Shown one piece after another: positions 53,241 to 63,169 of a stretch of DNA of 64,000 nt. The position numbers were made by a program, and so were the translations under genes. Location of the stretch: assembly GCA_963680875.1 (NCBI GenBank), contig OY804575.1, positions 108,899,005-108,963,004 of the forward strand, written 5' to 3'. The notes below the pieces were generated by a model, which saw only the letters and a list, made by a program, of their open reading frames with translations, made no database searches and was not told the origin of the DNA. Every line of letters begins with the position of its first letter. The stretch's first letter is position 1. Source of the DNA: Bathymodiolus brooksi. Its lineage: Eukaryota > Mollusca > Bivalvia > Mytilida > Modiolidae.

Positions 53241-54707
53241 TGCGCAATGTTCAGTTGATGCAAAAAAATAAAAATAAATTCCGTGGGTACTACATAAGAA
53301 TAATTGCAAAAAAAAAAATTGGTTCACACGACATGAAACAGATTCCTCAATAATCATTGTCATGAATGTGTGCGTGCTTACCTCAGCATCCATGATTGTT
53401 TATCTTTTCTTCACGAGGTCATGATCGACAATCATCGGACCAAAACGTTTCCTCACGAGGTCATGATCGGAAATCATCGGAAAAAACAACTGAAAGTTAA
53501 TCAGTCTCCACAACAATGGCGAGGACGATAAACATGCACAGGGATTTGCAGATTTCTAATTGTTGGGAACATATTTCGACTTGAAACATGCATGAATAAC
53601 TTAGTAAAGGTACCGTCGTATTCCAAATTGAATTTTCAGGGAACAATTTTCTTCACCCAAAACTGGTGTAATATTACTTTAACTATACATGTATGTTCGT
53701 TTTTCCCCTTATTTTATTGCACCTATCGAATTTATGATGCTTCATTTATCTGTATTATAAACACGATGAGAACTATTTCGTTCTAGAGCATCATCCCTTA
53801 ATGCCTGTCCTACTTATGGGGTTAAACGTAACATTCAGAAGGGGGAAAAACATGGATAGAGTATTTTACAGTAGACCTATATAAATATTCAATAAGACAA
53901 GCTGTAAAAATGGTCTCTGTCCTGTCCCTTTTAATGTATATAACAAACACCTAAATCGATTGTGTTGTATATTATCAGTACAAATAGATAAATACTTTGT
54001 TTATTCGTAATCGCCGACCGACGAGGGACATAGTTTACAATAGATAATCACATATACAGCATGATTATCAACACACAAAATAACAAACAAAGTGATGTTA
54101 CAATATACATCATGAACAATTCACAATAGAATAATATTGTATAATAATGTGTTATAGAATTCATTCAACTGCACAAGGCACCAAGGGACAATCCTCTTGA
54201 ACACATTAGTTCTCCTCATGTCTAACATAGATAAATGATAGTTCTCCTCGTGTCTAACATAGATAAATGAAATATGAAGAATTCTCTAGATGATCTCAAA
54301 CAATATAAAAACGAATATATATAGTATATACTTATAAAATTCAAGTCAACATGAATTGCTTCAATACATATATTGAAGCAATTTATGTATATATACGGAA
54401 GACAACAGTGTACAATGCTCTGTGACTCGTACTCCTTGGTAAAGTGTTTTTATAAGATGCGGTAGAAAAAAAATGTAACTAGTGTTTGATGATAGGTATT
54501 TCGATTTTTGTTCTCTCAATTGTCCGAGGCGAGCAACACGATAGATTTGAGTATCTCATGCACTTAACTATATTGATATCTTTTGTGTTTATTCTAGTCA
54601 TGAAAGTCCATTATTCCAAGATGGTTCCATCTTTTGTTCATCACAGCCCAGCTATCTGGGAACGCCTTTTTATACACGGTCTTGCTAGCAAATTGTCTTT
54701 TAATTAA
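53241..54707. other. Intergenic DNA with short tandem duplications
   Basis: TCACGAGGTCATGATCG.AAATCATCGGA is duplicated at about 53412-53485. AGTTCTCCTC.TGTCTAACATAGATAAATGA is duplicated at 54208-54271 (32-bp period). AATTGCTTCAAT...ATTGAAGCAATT forms a hairpin at 54353-54382. No gene. Confidence 0.5.
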
Positions 54708-54850
54708 GAAATAAATCATGGAAGCCAGAATGTGTTGGGAGTTTTAACATGGATTGGCAGATATTAGTATATTATCCCGAGCCAGAAGCGAGGGATAAAA
54801 TTTACTAATATTCGCCAATCCATGTTAAAACTCAAAACACATTTTGAAGT
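54708..54850. mobile_element. Foldback MITE, copy 2
   Basis: AGAAATAAATCATGGAAGCC, AGAATGTGTTGGGAGTTTTA, ATGGATTGGCAGATATTAGT...GAGCCAGAAGCGAGGGATAA...TTCGCCAATCCATGTTAAAA. Same palindrome as 5337-5497, with a degraded right tip. Confidence 0.72.
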
Positions 54851-56019
54851 GGAAAACACAATAGGTCTAGAGAGACAGAGAATAAAGAATTTAATTTAAA
54901 AAAAAAGAAAAAAAGAAAATGGTGATAACACTACGGACTGCAAGCTATCATACTACCCGGCATATTTTATTGTTCATCACAGCTGATAGTAAACTTATCT
55001 CGAATTATATAGGGGCGTAGGAGCTGTAGCAAAGGGGACACTAGATCCTCTACCTTGAAAAATAGGGTGCAAAACTGTCTTTGCCTCACTTCCACTCATT
55101 TGACAAAAATTTAGAAAAAGCTGAATTTTTAGCATGGTAGCAAAAAGTGTTCAGTTAAGCAAGGGGTATTTTGCTTGTCAGATCTGAAAACTTGTCCCTC
55201 ACAGTCCCGTTAAAACGGCGAACTCTAAAATATGGCTCCGCATGTTCGTATCAGTCCTTTAACTTGCCCTTACTTTCCGTACCATTCCAAAAATATTTCC
55301 CCGATTGCCATATCCACCCCTAAAACTTGTCCCCTCCACCACTGTCCGATTAACTCGGACTACGACGATGATATCTAATCAAAATTTCGAATATTAGAGA
55401 CCAATTACTTTCCTTGAATTGAGAGTTTACCTCCGAGATCTAATGCTGAAATATTTAAGGTAATTTTGTTTTGTATTTAAAATACATTAACAGGGCATCG
55501 TATTGGCTGATTATTTTATGGTATTGTATCTGTAATTTTTTTTTACATCTGGTGGTTGCACTTTAAATAAATAAATATATACGTAGCAAAAATATACGAC
55601 CATACTACAAATTCATGATTGGAGGGGTCCCAGTACAGCCAACGATACTCAGTTTTGACTGGTCCGACAGTTCACTGTCGGAATTAAATTATGGGCCAAA
55701 TTATGTTGCGATAATCGCAGTACTTCAAGAAATCATATCTCTGATGAAATTTATCATAATGAATCACAATATAATTGATAAAGTACGACGTTTACCCTTG
55801 AGAAATTAACCTTTGTATTTCACGATACAACACTACATTTGTACCATGTCAGGTAGTACTTACTTACGTTTTACCTGCGAATATTGCTCCCGCAATGTCT
55901 ACGTGACGATCAGCCACATTTCCTCTGTCCCAAATCCAATTTAAATTACATGTTTGTTGGATAGTGTATTGCAAAAAAAAAATTCGAACAAAGATCATAA
56001 TTTTGCTATCCAGGATCTA
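54851..56019. other. Intergenic DNA before the LINE
   Basis: No gene. CCGACAGT-TC-ACTGTCGG at 55663-55680 is a perfect short palindrome without duplicated flanks. The LINE 5' UTR may begin in the right part (about 55850 onward), but no boundary is visible. Confidence 0.35.
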
Positions 56020-56504
56020 CAATAGATTTCATACGATCATGTTTGCGGACCAACAAATGATCGGGGCGAAATACGCAGGCCAATAGATACTGATGCTCTA
56101 GTCCTAAAAATATGCAACACTAAGCTAGGACTACAACTTAATACCAAGGACATAGGCAGATCGCATCCCATTGGCGAAGTTAGAAATGGTAAAATCTCCA
56201 TCATCACACGTTTCCTTTCATATAGGCAAAGACATATGGTATTTTCACACAAGAAAAAGCTGAAGGGACATCCTGACATCCTGATCTTTTCATTACCGAA
56301 AATCTTACTAGATACCGTTACGGACTATTAAAGAAGCTCAACTCTCTACGAGCAGATGGAAAGCTACATTCTTTTTGGACTCATGATGGGTCAATAATTG
56401 TGAAACGTTCTGAGAATTCTGGATTCACGACTGTCAAAACAAAGGCTGATATACAAAAACTTGGCGGTGTATTTACTGACGAAGAAATTGTAGATGATTA
56501 TTAA
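56020..56504 (+). pseudogene. LINE ORF1-like RNA-binding protein fragment
   Basis: The frame reads SYDHVCGPTNDRGEIRRPI, NTKDIGRSHPIGEVRNGK, ITRFLSYRQRHMVF, KKKLKGHPDIL. After a frameshift near 56290 it reads ITENLTRYRYGLLKKLNSLR and WTHDGSIIVKRSE, stop at 56502-56504. R-S-H-x-x-G and the RF..Y..R..VF..KK..K pattern are typical of the ORF1p RRM/CTD region of invertebrate LINEs. A stop (TAG) precedes it at about 56018, so the N-terminus is lost or in another frame. Confidence 0.65.
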
Positions 56505-57600
56505 ACATTTTATATATAAATGATCTGTCAGTTAAGTTTGTTTTGAAAGACCACGTGCGTTTGTTTACTAACAATATGTGTATGTTAACTGTACTAACAA
56601 TAGTTTTCCAGTTTCATTGTTTAACCTTGTACGCATGAACGCACGTTAGGAATACCGCGGCTATGTCAATCATAAAATTACCTGAATCAAAAGGATTTAA
56701 ATCTACCCTTTTTTGTTGTTGTTGTTAAATGTCCATCTATGTTAAACAACAGTAATATTTATTTATTATAAATACGAAATGCTACCATATTTTTGTGGAA
56801 TAATCTACTGTTATATATATTCTACTTAGTACTACATTTTTGTTTTTTTGGTTTTTTTTGTTTGTATTGTTATACTTTATATATATATATATATATTTAT
56901 TGACGTAATTATTTAATCAGTCACGGAAATAGTTGCTGTGTTATCTTGTTATTCTGCATAAATCGTGTAAATGTTCTCTTATATATTTGTAGAAAAATAA
57001 GTTGACATTTTGACATAAAAATCCGTTATCCTATGTTGATAATATGAATCACGGTCGGTTCGATAAGTAATATCTTGTGTAAATAGTCACGGTTGAAAGC
57101 TTGCTTCTCTAAACGTTAAACATAATGTTTCATGTCGGATATTCCTTTTTCAACAGTAAATTGAAAACAATTTAGTTGATTTTATTGTCAAATCAATACT
57201 GAACTACATGTGTGTAATATTATGTGAGATGGTCAGTATGTTACACTTGTATACGTTTATTATTCAGGTCTATCTTCTCAGTTATTTTTCTTGAATAATT
57301 AAGCAATGCATATACTAATGTTCCTTATATATATGTGTATATATAATTATTTTGTTCTTTTGATTAACTAGAGTATATTGTAAGAATATGATACCACCAT
57401 TTTTTTCTCTTTTGAATTCGTGTTTTTGTCAATTTCTACAAAAATGATTTGTTTTTTGTACATATTGTTTGTAACGTTTTTAACACCGTTTGATTTTTTT
57501 GCACTTATCATGATTTGCCCTAGGTCGGCCACAACTTGTCACATTTATTATTATATTTTTATGATAGACCAACCATTTTTATTTTGCAGACATCTTAGTT

Positions 57601-58440
57601 TTGACAATGGGTAGTGATATCATATCACATAGAATTGCTATAGGGTTGTTCTATCATAAAATTAGCATTGCTTGTAAAAAGATGTCATTTATTCATTTTC
57701 GTTTTAGCGACATACTGTTTTCACTATATGTTAGATATTTTAAGTTTATCAAAGCAGGGTTGACTATGTTCCGGTCTAATTTTACGGCAATGTCATTTTG
57801 TTTGATTATTATTTATATGCTTATAATCGCTGGGGATGTGGAACTGAATCCTGGCCCCGGGGAAACACCAGTAAATTTTGAAGATCACTGTTTGTCAATT
57901 TTTCACGGCAACATTAGAAGTCTTCGTAATAAGGTAGATTATATTTCCAATATTATTGAAGATTATGATATTGTATTTTTTACAGAGACACATCTTGATA
58001 AATTGGTATTAGACAAAAATATACATTTTTCGGGTTACGATATTCCAGTGCGAAAAGATAGAAACTCCGATGGAGGTGGTATAATAATGTATTATAAAAC
58101 TCATGTTAATATCAAAAGACGCGTAGATTTAGAGAACCCACTTGTTGAATGTATGTGGTTCGAATTAAAAACCAAGCTACAAAATATTTTAATAAATATA
58201 ATTTACAGATCTGAGAGACAGTCTCATCATCGTTTTTGGGACTTCTTTGATGCTATGTTGAAAAATGCAATGGAAGAATCTAATCATTTGATATACATGG
58301 GTGATTTGAACAAAAACTTTTTAAATTTACCGTCAAATATAAATGATTTGATTAGTATTAATGGACTTTTCAATGCAATACACAGCCTACTCATTTTGAT
58401 TCACGCACTGGTAGCTCTTCATTACTTGATCCGATTTTGA
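57601..58440 (+). CDS. LINE ORF2, N-terminal leader with 2A sequence and AP endonuclease
   Basis: Residues about 60-77 are hydrophobic (MSFCLIIIYMLIIAG), then DVELNPGP at 57835-57858, a canonical DxExNPGP 2A ribosome-skipping motif. The AP-type endonuclease follows: SIFHGNIRSLRNKVDYI, FFTETHLD (catalytic Glu), GGGIIMYY, YMGDLN. A one-base shift near 58380 moves the rest (PTHFDSRTGSS, LLDPILITDS, SISDHDGTYI with the final catalytic SDH) into the next frame. The 2A would release the leader from the enzyme. I chose the ATG at 57601 only as the longest frame; an internal ATG (57622-57769) is equally possible. Confidence 0.8.
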   Translation: MTMGSDIISHRIAIGLFYHKISIACKKMSFIHFRFSDILFSLYVRYFKFIKAGLTMFRSNFTAMSFCLIIIYMLIIAGDVELNPGPGETPVNFEDHCLSIFHGNIRSLRNKVDYISNIIEDYDIVFFTETHLDKLVLDKNIHFSGYDIPVRKDRNSDGGGIIMYYKTHVNIKRRVDLENPLVECMWFELKTKLQNILINIIYRSERQSHHRFWDFFDAMLKNAMEESNHLIYMGDLNKNFLNLPSNINDLISINGLFNAIHSLLILIHALVALHYLIRF

Positions 58441-59927
58441 TAACGGACTCTATTCAGTATGTGGACTCTGATACTATGCATATTGACAGATCTATTAGTG
58501 ACCATGATGGTACTTATATAACAATAAGAAGTGGTTATAGTAACACAAAAAGTTTTAAGAGACTTATCTGGGATTATAAAAAAGGGGACTATAATATTAT
58601 GAAACAAAAAATTTTGGAATTTGATTGGGATGCCTTAATTAAAAGAGAACCTGATATTGACAAAGCATGTATTAATTTTACCAATGTAATTCTTTCTGTG
58701 TCAGAAGAATGTATTCCTAGACGAGAGGTTACTATTAGATGTAATGATAAAATATGGTTCGATTCAAATATTCGGAGGGAGATACGTAAACGAGACCGAT
58801 TCCGCAGAAAATACTTAAAACTCAAGACTGCATTACCTCAAACTATTTTCAAACAACAAAGAAACCGGGTTAATAATTTAAAGAAACAATTAAAAGAAAA
58901 ATTTTATACTAATATAAATGAAAATTTGAACGAACTTAAAACTATAAATAGTAAAACTTATTGGAAGACCATCAATACACTTCTGAAGGGGGAGTCTACA
59001 ATGAACGATATTCCTCCTATTCAAGACCCCAAAAATAATTATTGCTTGTCTTATGAAGGTAAAGAAAAGGCAGATGTCTTAAATAAATATTTTTGTTCGA
59101 TCACTAATTTAGTCGACGAAAACAAAACTTTACCAGATTTTGATGACAGGGGAGGTAATGTGGTTGAAACTATTTGGGTGAGAGAAGAAGAAATCATTGA
59201 TATAATTTCTATTTTAGATAGTAATAAGGCTACTGGTCCTGATAAAATTAGCAACAAAATGATTATATCTATAAAAAACGAAATAGCCAAACCCCTATGT
59301 TTACTTTTTAACAAATCTTTACGCCTAAAAAAATATCCACGGTCCTGGAAAATTGCTCATGTGATTCCTTTATTCAAAAACGGCGACAAATCCTTACCCT
59401 CAAATTATAGACCAGTTTCATTATTATCTTGTGTAAGTAAAATATTTGAACAAATTGTATATAAAAACATTTTTAACCATTTACATAAAAATAAACTTCT
59501 ATACAAATTCCAATCAGGTTTTATCCCTGGCCTTTCGACTACTCACCAATTACTTGAGATCTATCACACTATTTTGACTGCACTTGATAGCAAATTTTTT
59601 ACAAGTATCACTTTTGCTGATGTAAGTAAAGCGTTTGATCGTGTTTGGATTGGGGGGCTACTATTAAAATTAGAAAGATATGGCATTAAGGGAGATTTAC
59701 TCATGTGGCTTAAAAGCTATCTTACTAACAGATCACAAAAAGTAGCTATCAAAGAAGCATTATCTGAGTTAGATGATTTAAAAGCTGGTGTTCCCCAAGG
59801 GTCAGTCCTCGGTCCTCTGTTATTTTTAGTATTCATAAATGACATTGCCGATGACATGCTTGGACTCAGTAGACTTTTTGCCGACGATACATCTATTGGA
59901 CATACAGCCTTAGACGAATCTACTTAA
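58437..59927 (+). CDS. LINE ORF2, endonuclease end and reverse transcriptase
   Basis: Starts in the last endonuclease block (SDHDGTYITIRS), then a linker. The RT has SNKATGPDKISNKMI (domain 1), WKIAHVIPLFKNGDKSLPSN YRPVSLLSC (2/2a), FADVSKAFDRVWIGGLL (A, catalytic Asp), AGVPQGSVLGPLLFLVFIND (B) and LSRLFADDTSIG (C, catalytic FADD). A TAA at 59925-59927 stops it shortly after FADD; the same frame continues from 59934. All catalytic residues are intact. Confidence 0.88.
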   Translation: MITDSIQYVDSDTMHIDRSISDHDGTYITIRSGYSNTKSFKRLIWDYKKGDYNIMKQKILEFDWDALIKREPDIDKACINFTNVILSVSEECIPRREVTIRCNDKIWFDSNIRREIRKRDRFRRKYLKLKTALPQTIFKQQRNRVNNLKKQLKEKFYTNINENLNELKTINSKTYWKTINTLLKGESTMNDIPPIQDPKNNYCLSYEGKEKADVLNKYFCSITNLVDENKTLPDFDDRGGNVVETIWVREEEIIDIISILDSNKATGPDKISNKMIISIKNEIAKPLCLLFNKSLRLKKYPRSWKIAHVIPLFKNGDKSLPSNYRPVSLLSCVSKIFEQIVYKNIFNHLHKNKLLYKFQSGFIPGLSTTHQLLEIYHTILTALDSKFFTSITFADVSKAFDRVWIGGLLLKLERYGIKGDLLMWLKSYLTNRSQKVAIKEALSELDDLKAGVPQGSVLGPLLFLVFINDIADDMLGLSRLFADDTSIGHTALDEST

Positions 59928-59933
59928 AAAAAT

Positions 59934-61052
59934 ATGATTAATATCGACCTAAACAATATAAAAAAGTGGCCGGGGGATACTTGGTTAGTAAAATTTAATC
60001 CTAATAAAACTGAGATAATGATATTCAATATTAGAAACCAACAAGATGAACTCAACTTTGATTTTGATGGAATCGTCCTTAATTCTGTTAATAAGCACAA
60101 ACATTTAGGCATAATTATCAGTAGTGATTGTAAATGGACAAAACATATAGACAGCCTAATTCAGAAAACTTCAAAGCAACTTAATGTCTTGTGGAAGCTT
60201 AAATTTAGATTAAAGAGGGAATATCTGGAAAATATTTATTTTACTTTCATTAGACCAATTTTGGAATATTCATCTGAGGTATGGGATAACTGCGGGCAAG
60301 TCAATTCTGATAGACTAGAAAAACTACAATTGGAAGCGGCTCGTATTGTTACATGGCTAACATGCTACACAAGTTTGGATTCAATATACAGGGAGGCGGG
60401 TTGGGAGAAACTTAGCACTAGGCGAGAGGTTAAAAAATTATGTATGTTTTATAAATTAAATGTTGGTAATTCTCCTGAGTTTTTATGTGATTTGATTCCT
60501 CCCAGTGTTGGAGAAACTAACAACTATAATTTACGAAATAGTTATAATATTAGTCAAACTACAAACAGATTATCGATATCCCAACAGTCATTTTTTCCGT
60601 CGACGACCAAGTTATGGAATTTATTAGACCTGAGCATACGTCAACTTTCAACTTTTGAATCCTTCAAGTACAAATTGAAACAACACTACTATAACAATGC
60701 TAAACCCCCATCCTATTATAATATTGGCAACAGATATTTAAATATACTGCATACTAGAATAAGGAATAATTGTAGTGCATTACATAATGATCTATTTCAT
60801 GCTAATTTGATTCATAGCCCATCTTGTTCTTGTGGATATTCCACAGAGAATGCTGAACATTTTTTATTGTACTCCAAGAGGTTTGATGCACAAAGAAATA
60901 TTTTGTACCGTTCTTTATTAGCTGCAAATGTACACATTGACTTAAACACCTTGCTGTTTGGAAGTCAAATTTATAATATTGACACAAATAAGCATGTATT
61001 CATTACTGTACAGACATATATTAAGGAAACATGTCGCTTTTCTTTCCGCTAA
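59934..61052 (+). CDS. LINE ORF2, RT thumb and C-terminal region
   Basis: Same frame as the preceding RT, separated only by one stop. Reads KWPGDTWLVKFNPNKTEIMI, HKHLGIIISSDCKWTKHIDS, FIRPILEYSSEVWDNCG, then REAGWEKLSTRREVKKLCMF. The C-terminal Cys/His motif CSCGYSTENAEHFLLYSKRF is a common feature of mollusc CR1-like elements. The last expected Cys of the motif is Ser here. Ends RFSFR at 61049. Confidence 0.85.
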   Translation: MINIDLNNIKKWPGDTWLVKFNPNKTEIMIFNIRNQQDELNFDFDGIVLNSVNKHKHLGIIISSDCKWTKHIDSLIQKTSKQLNVLWKLKFRLKREYLENIYFTFIRPILEYSSEVWDNCGQVNSDRLEKLQLEAARIVTWLTCYTSLDSIYREAGWEKLSTRREVKKLCMFYKLNVGNSPEFLCDLIPPSVGETNNYNLRNSYNISQTTNRLSISQQSFFPSTTKLWNLLDLSIRQLSTFESFKYKLKQHYYNNAKPPSYYNIGNRYLNILHTRIRNNCSALHNDLFHANLIHSPSCSCGYSTENAEHFLLYSKRFDAQRNILYRSLLAANVHIDLNTLLFGSQIYNIDTNKHVFITVQTYIKETCRFSFR

Positions 61053-61647
61053 TTATCGTGAATGTAATCAGGTGACAATTGGTTTGTGGCTGACCTGGTG
61101 TGAATTAGTAAATGTTGCAATACACACGTTAGTCCGAGATTCCTCTGCCGTCTGACGGCTTTTAAGTACTTGCTGTAGCCGTGGGACGTCAGAGAGCTAT
61201 ACATACGGAAAACAGCGGATTTAACCTCCAACTCTGGGTCAGCACATTTCCACGTTTGGTGGCTATTTGATTTTATTTACTATCAGAAACCCTTATATAA
61301 ATCGCTTCACCAATCATTTTTCTATTCATAACCATCTTACCCTCAGAAAGTGGTGTTACACTCCATTACAGCACGGTTTTCCCTTAAACCCTATGATTTC
61401 GTCATTTCACATCCATTTTGGAACATTTGCCACGTGACTTCGAGAAAACTACGATTACTGCAATGTATCATGGGAAAAGATTTGCATATAAACAAACAAA
61501 CAAATATTTTTATTGCCAATCATAAGCGCCTGTTAAGGCAGAACAATTAACATACAATTTAATACAGTTGATTATATTGATTGATAATGATTTTAACAGC
61601 AATAGTGAATTACAGATAACCATAAGAAAACAAAAATGATGTAGTAC

Positions 61648-61822
61648 CTTGTCCAAAAAGGGGGGACGTAACACATGCTCTTTCCGAAACCCGTTGGTAA
61701 CACTCTGCCATTGAATCTTTTCTTTCCAACACATTCTGTATTATTTCCTGAGAACTGCTCTGCTTTGATCTGTAGATGGACTGTTTGTCCTGCAGAATAC
61801 GCTTAAATGTATCGTCTTCCAT
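61648..61822 (-). pseudogene. Captured first-exon-like frame inside the Mutator-like element
   Basis: ATG at 61822 (minus strand), reading MEDDTFKRILQDKQSIYRSK, then QSSSQEIIQNVLERKDSMAE and SERACVTSPLFGQ, ending at a donor CAAG|GTACTA at 61648/61647. The composition is that of a real protein (acidic/basic, no repeats), but I do not recognise it. No later exon follows before the TIR. It could also be the element's own small gene. Confidence 0.45.
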
Positions 61823-61888
61823 GTGATTTGAATGTTGTTTACGTATGCAAATAATGCTCCAAATAATTTGGCACGCTGCATTAATTAG

Positions 61889-61975
61889 CTCCCATCATGC
61901 AATGCGTTGCTGTCATCATTCAGTTAGTATCGCGAGATCACGTTTGTAGATTCGAAAATGGAAGTCAAATGGCGG
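61889..61975 (-). promoter_or_regulatory. Promoter-like motif cluster upstream of the captured exon
   Basis: Three motifs common in metazoan housekeeping promoters occur within 90 bp: CTCCCATCATGCAATGCG (61889-61906, one mismatch to the ZNF143/Staf consensus), TATCGCGAGA (61928-61937, TCTCGCGATA on the minus strand) and CAAATGGCGG (61966-61975, YY1-like). They lie 67-153 bp upstream of the minus-strand ATG, where a TSS region would be. Confidence 0.45.
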
Positions 61976-62904
61976 AATAATAGGATCTAAGGCAAACTCG
62001 TGCTGTAATGGAGTGTAACACCACTTTCTGAGGGTAAGATGGTTATGAATGAATAGAAAAATGATTGGTGAAGCGAATTATATAAGGGTTTCTGATAGAA
62101 AATAAAATCCGATAGCCACAAAACGTGGAAATGTGCCGATCCAGAGTTGGTGAGGCAACTCCGCTGTTTTCCGTATATATAGCTCTCTGACGTACCACGG
62201 CTACAGCAAGTCCATAAAAGCCGTCAGACGGCAGAGGAATCTCGGACTATACACACGTGTGAGCACTTTATGTTAAAATTATTACTGAATAAATAATGAT
62301 ATTGTTATATATTTTGAAACTAAATTTTAAAAGATCCTACCTTTACCGAATTAATAATCCCACTACATTGTATAACAATTATTGATTTTCTTCATTCTAG
62401 GTGTGTTCTATCAACTAGTCCATTTATTGTAAAGGTCTGTTCGATTTGTCATTGGGTAAATTTCAAATTGTGTTGCACTCGTACACTTCATGTTGTTGTT
62501 TTTTGTTGTTTTTCTAATTATTAAGAAAGACTGTAGCTTTTGTGTTTATGTTCAATTGTATTTGTATATTGTTTATATAAAGGAGAAGATGTTCTAAGTT
62601 GAAAAACTTGTATCTGATCCTATTGTCATGTTTTTGGACAATAAAATATGTTTAAACTATGTTTGCGGAGATTTGTGAGGAGAGGATCGTAATATTGTTA
62701 TCGTTGTTTACATTTTAGATCGTTATATACTGTTGTTGTTTTTATTTCAACTAGACGCAAATTTGAGATGATTGACAAACGATCAATTACAAGGTGACAA
62801 CAATATACTTTAAATGTAGATATACTTTTAAAAAGCATTGTTCGTGAATTTCAGTGGTTCTCCAAAAAAGCGGATGAATATAATCTTGACAGAGAAAGTG
62901 GACG

Positions 62905-62921
62905 AAATGCATTCTGGGATA
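62905..62921 (-). promoter_or_regulatory. ZNF143-like site upstream of the NUDT gene
   Basis: AAATGCATTCTGGGATA; on the minus strand TATCCCAGAATGCATTT, close to the ZNF143/Staf core TTCCCAGAATGC. It is 150 bp before the NUDT start codon. Motif match only. Confidence 0.35.
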
Positions 62922-63070
62922 TCAATATTGACAAGCAGCATGTTCAGTTCATTTATTTTGGCTCGGAAATTGAATGTCATATCATGACATTGAACTGAAT
63001 AATTGACGTTTATTTTATCCATTTAAGCTTGATTAAATAAAAAGAACGCTATTTGTGAAATCAAAAGGAT

Positions 63071-63169
63071 ATGGTGAAAGAAAAACCCAATTCTGTGAGA
63101 ACTTATGACGCTGAAGGATTCCGTCGTCGTGCATCTTGTCTGTGCTTCAGAGATAAAACAGAACAAGAG
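63071..63169 (+). CDS. NUDT3/NUDT4-like: Diphosphoinositol polyphosphate phosphohydrolase (NUDT3/4-like), first coding exon
   Basis: ATG at 63071, 33 codons, ending GAACAAGAG|GTATGT. It encodes MVKEKPNSVRTYDAEGFRRR and ASCLCFRDKTEQE. R-T-Y-D-x-[ED]-G-[FY]-[KR]-[KR]-R-A-[AS]-C-L-C-F-R is the N-terminal signature of animal DIPP-class Nudix enzymes, which remove the beta phosphate of diphosphoinositol phosphates (and hydrolyse diadenosine polyphosphates) in the cytosol. The Nudix box would be in the next exon, beyond the window. The start is secure because the family begins 8-10 residues before RTYD. It lies 25 kb downstream of ESCO, same strand. Confidence 0.88.

Larger units (their letters stand above)
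61130..62249. mobile_element. Mutator-like element, 246-bp TIRs, 9-bp TSD, captured host DNA
   Basis: TIRs 61130-61375 and 61999-62249 are well over 90% alike, starting TAGTCCGAGATTCCTCTGCC. TACACACGT is duplicated at 61121-61129 and 62250-62258. The 620-bp interior has no transposase but carries a promoter-like cluster and a first-exon-like frame on the minus strand. It is inserted in the LINE 3' UTR, so it is younger than the LINE copy. Confidence 0.9.
56020..62660 (+). mobile_element. CR1/Jockey-type LINE, nearly complete, with nested Mutator-like element
   Basis: ORF1-like region (56020-56504), 1.1-kb AT-rich spacer, EN-RT region (57601-61052), and a 3' UTR split by the 61130-62249 insertion and ending GTTTTTGGACAATAAAATAT at about 62645. 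The coding damage is light (one frameshift in each ORF, one nonsense in the RT region), implying a fairly recent copy. The 5' end is not defined. Confidence 0.8.

Noticed and set aside
54353..54382. Palindrome AATTGCTTCAAT/ATTGAAGCAATT as another mini-element
   Set aside because: Arms are good but the flanks show no 7-bp duplication.
55663..55680. Perfect 18-bp palindrome CCGACAGT-TC-ACTGTCGG
   Set aside because: No flanking duplication and no second copy seen in the window.
57420..57614. Short frame before the LINE ORF2 as a separate ORF
   Set aside because: Hydrophobic low-complexity translation in the spacer between ORF1 and ORF2; no family feature.
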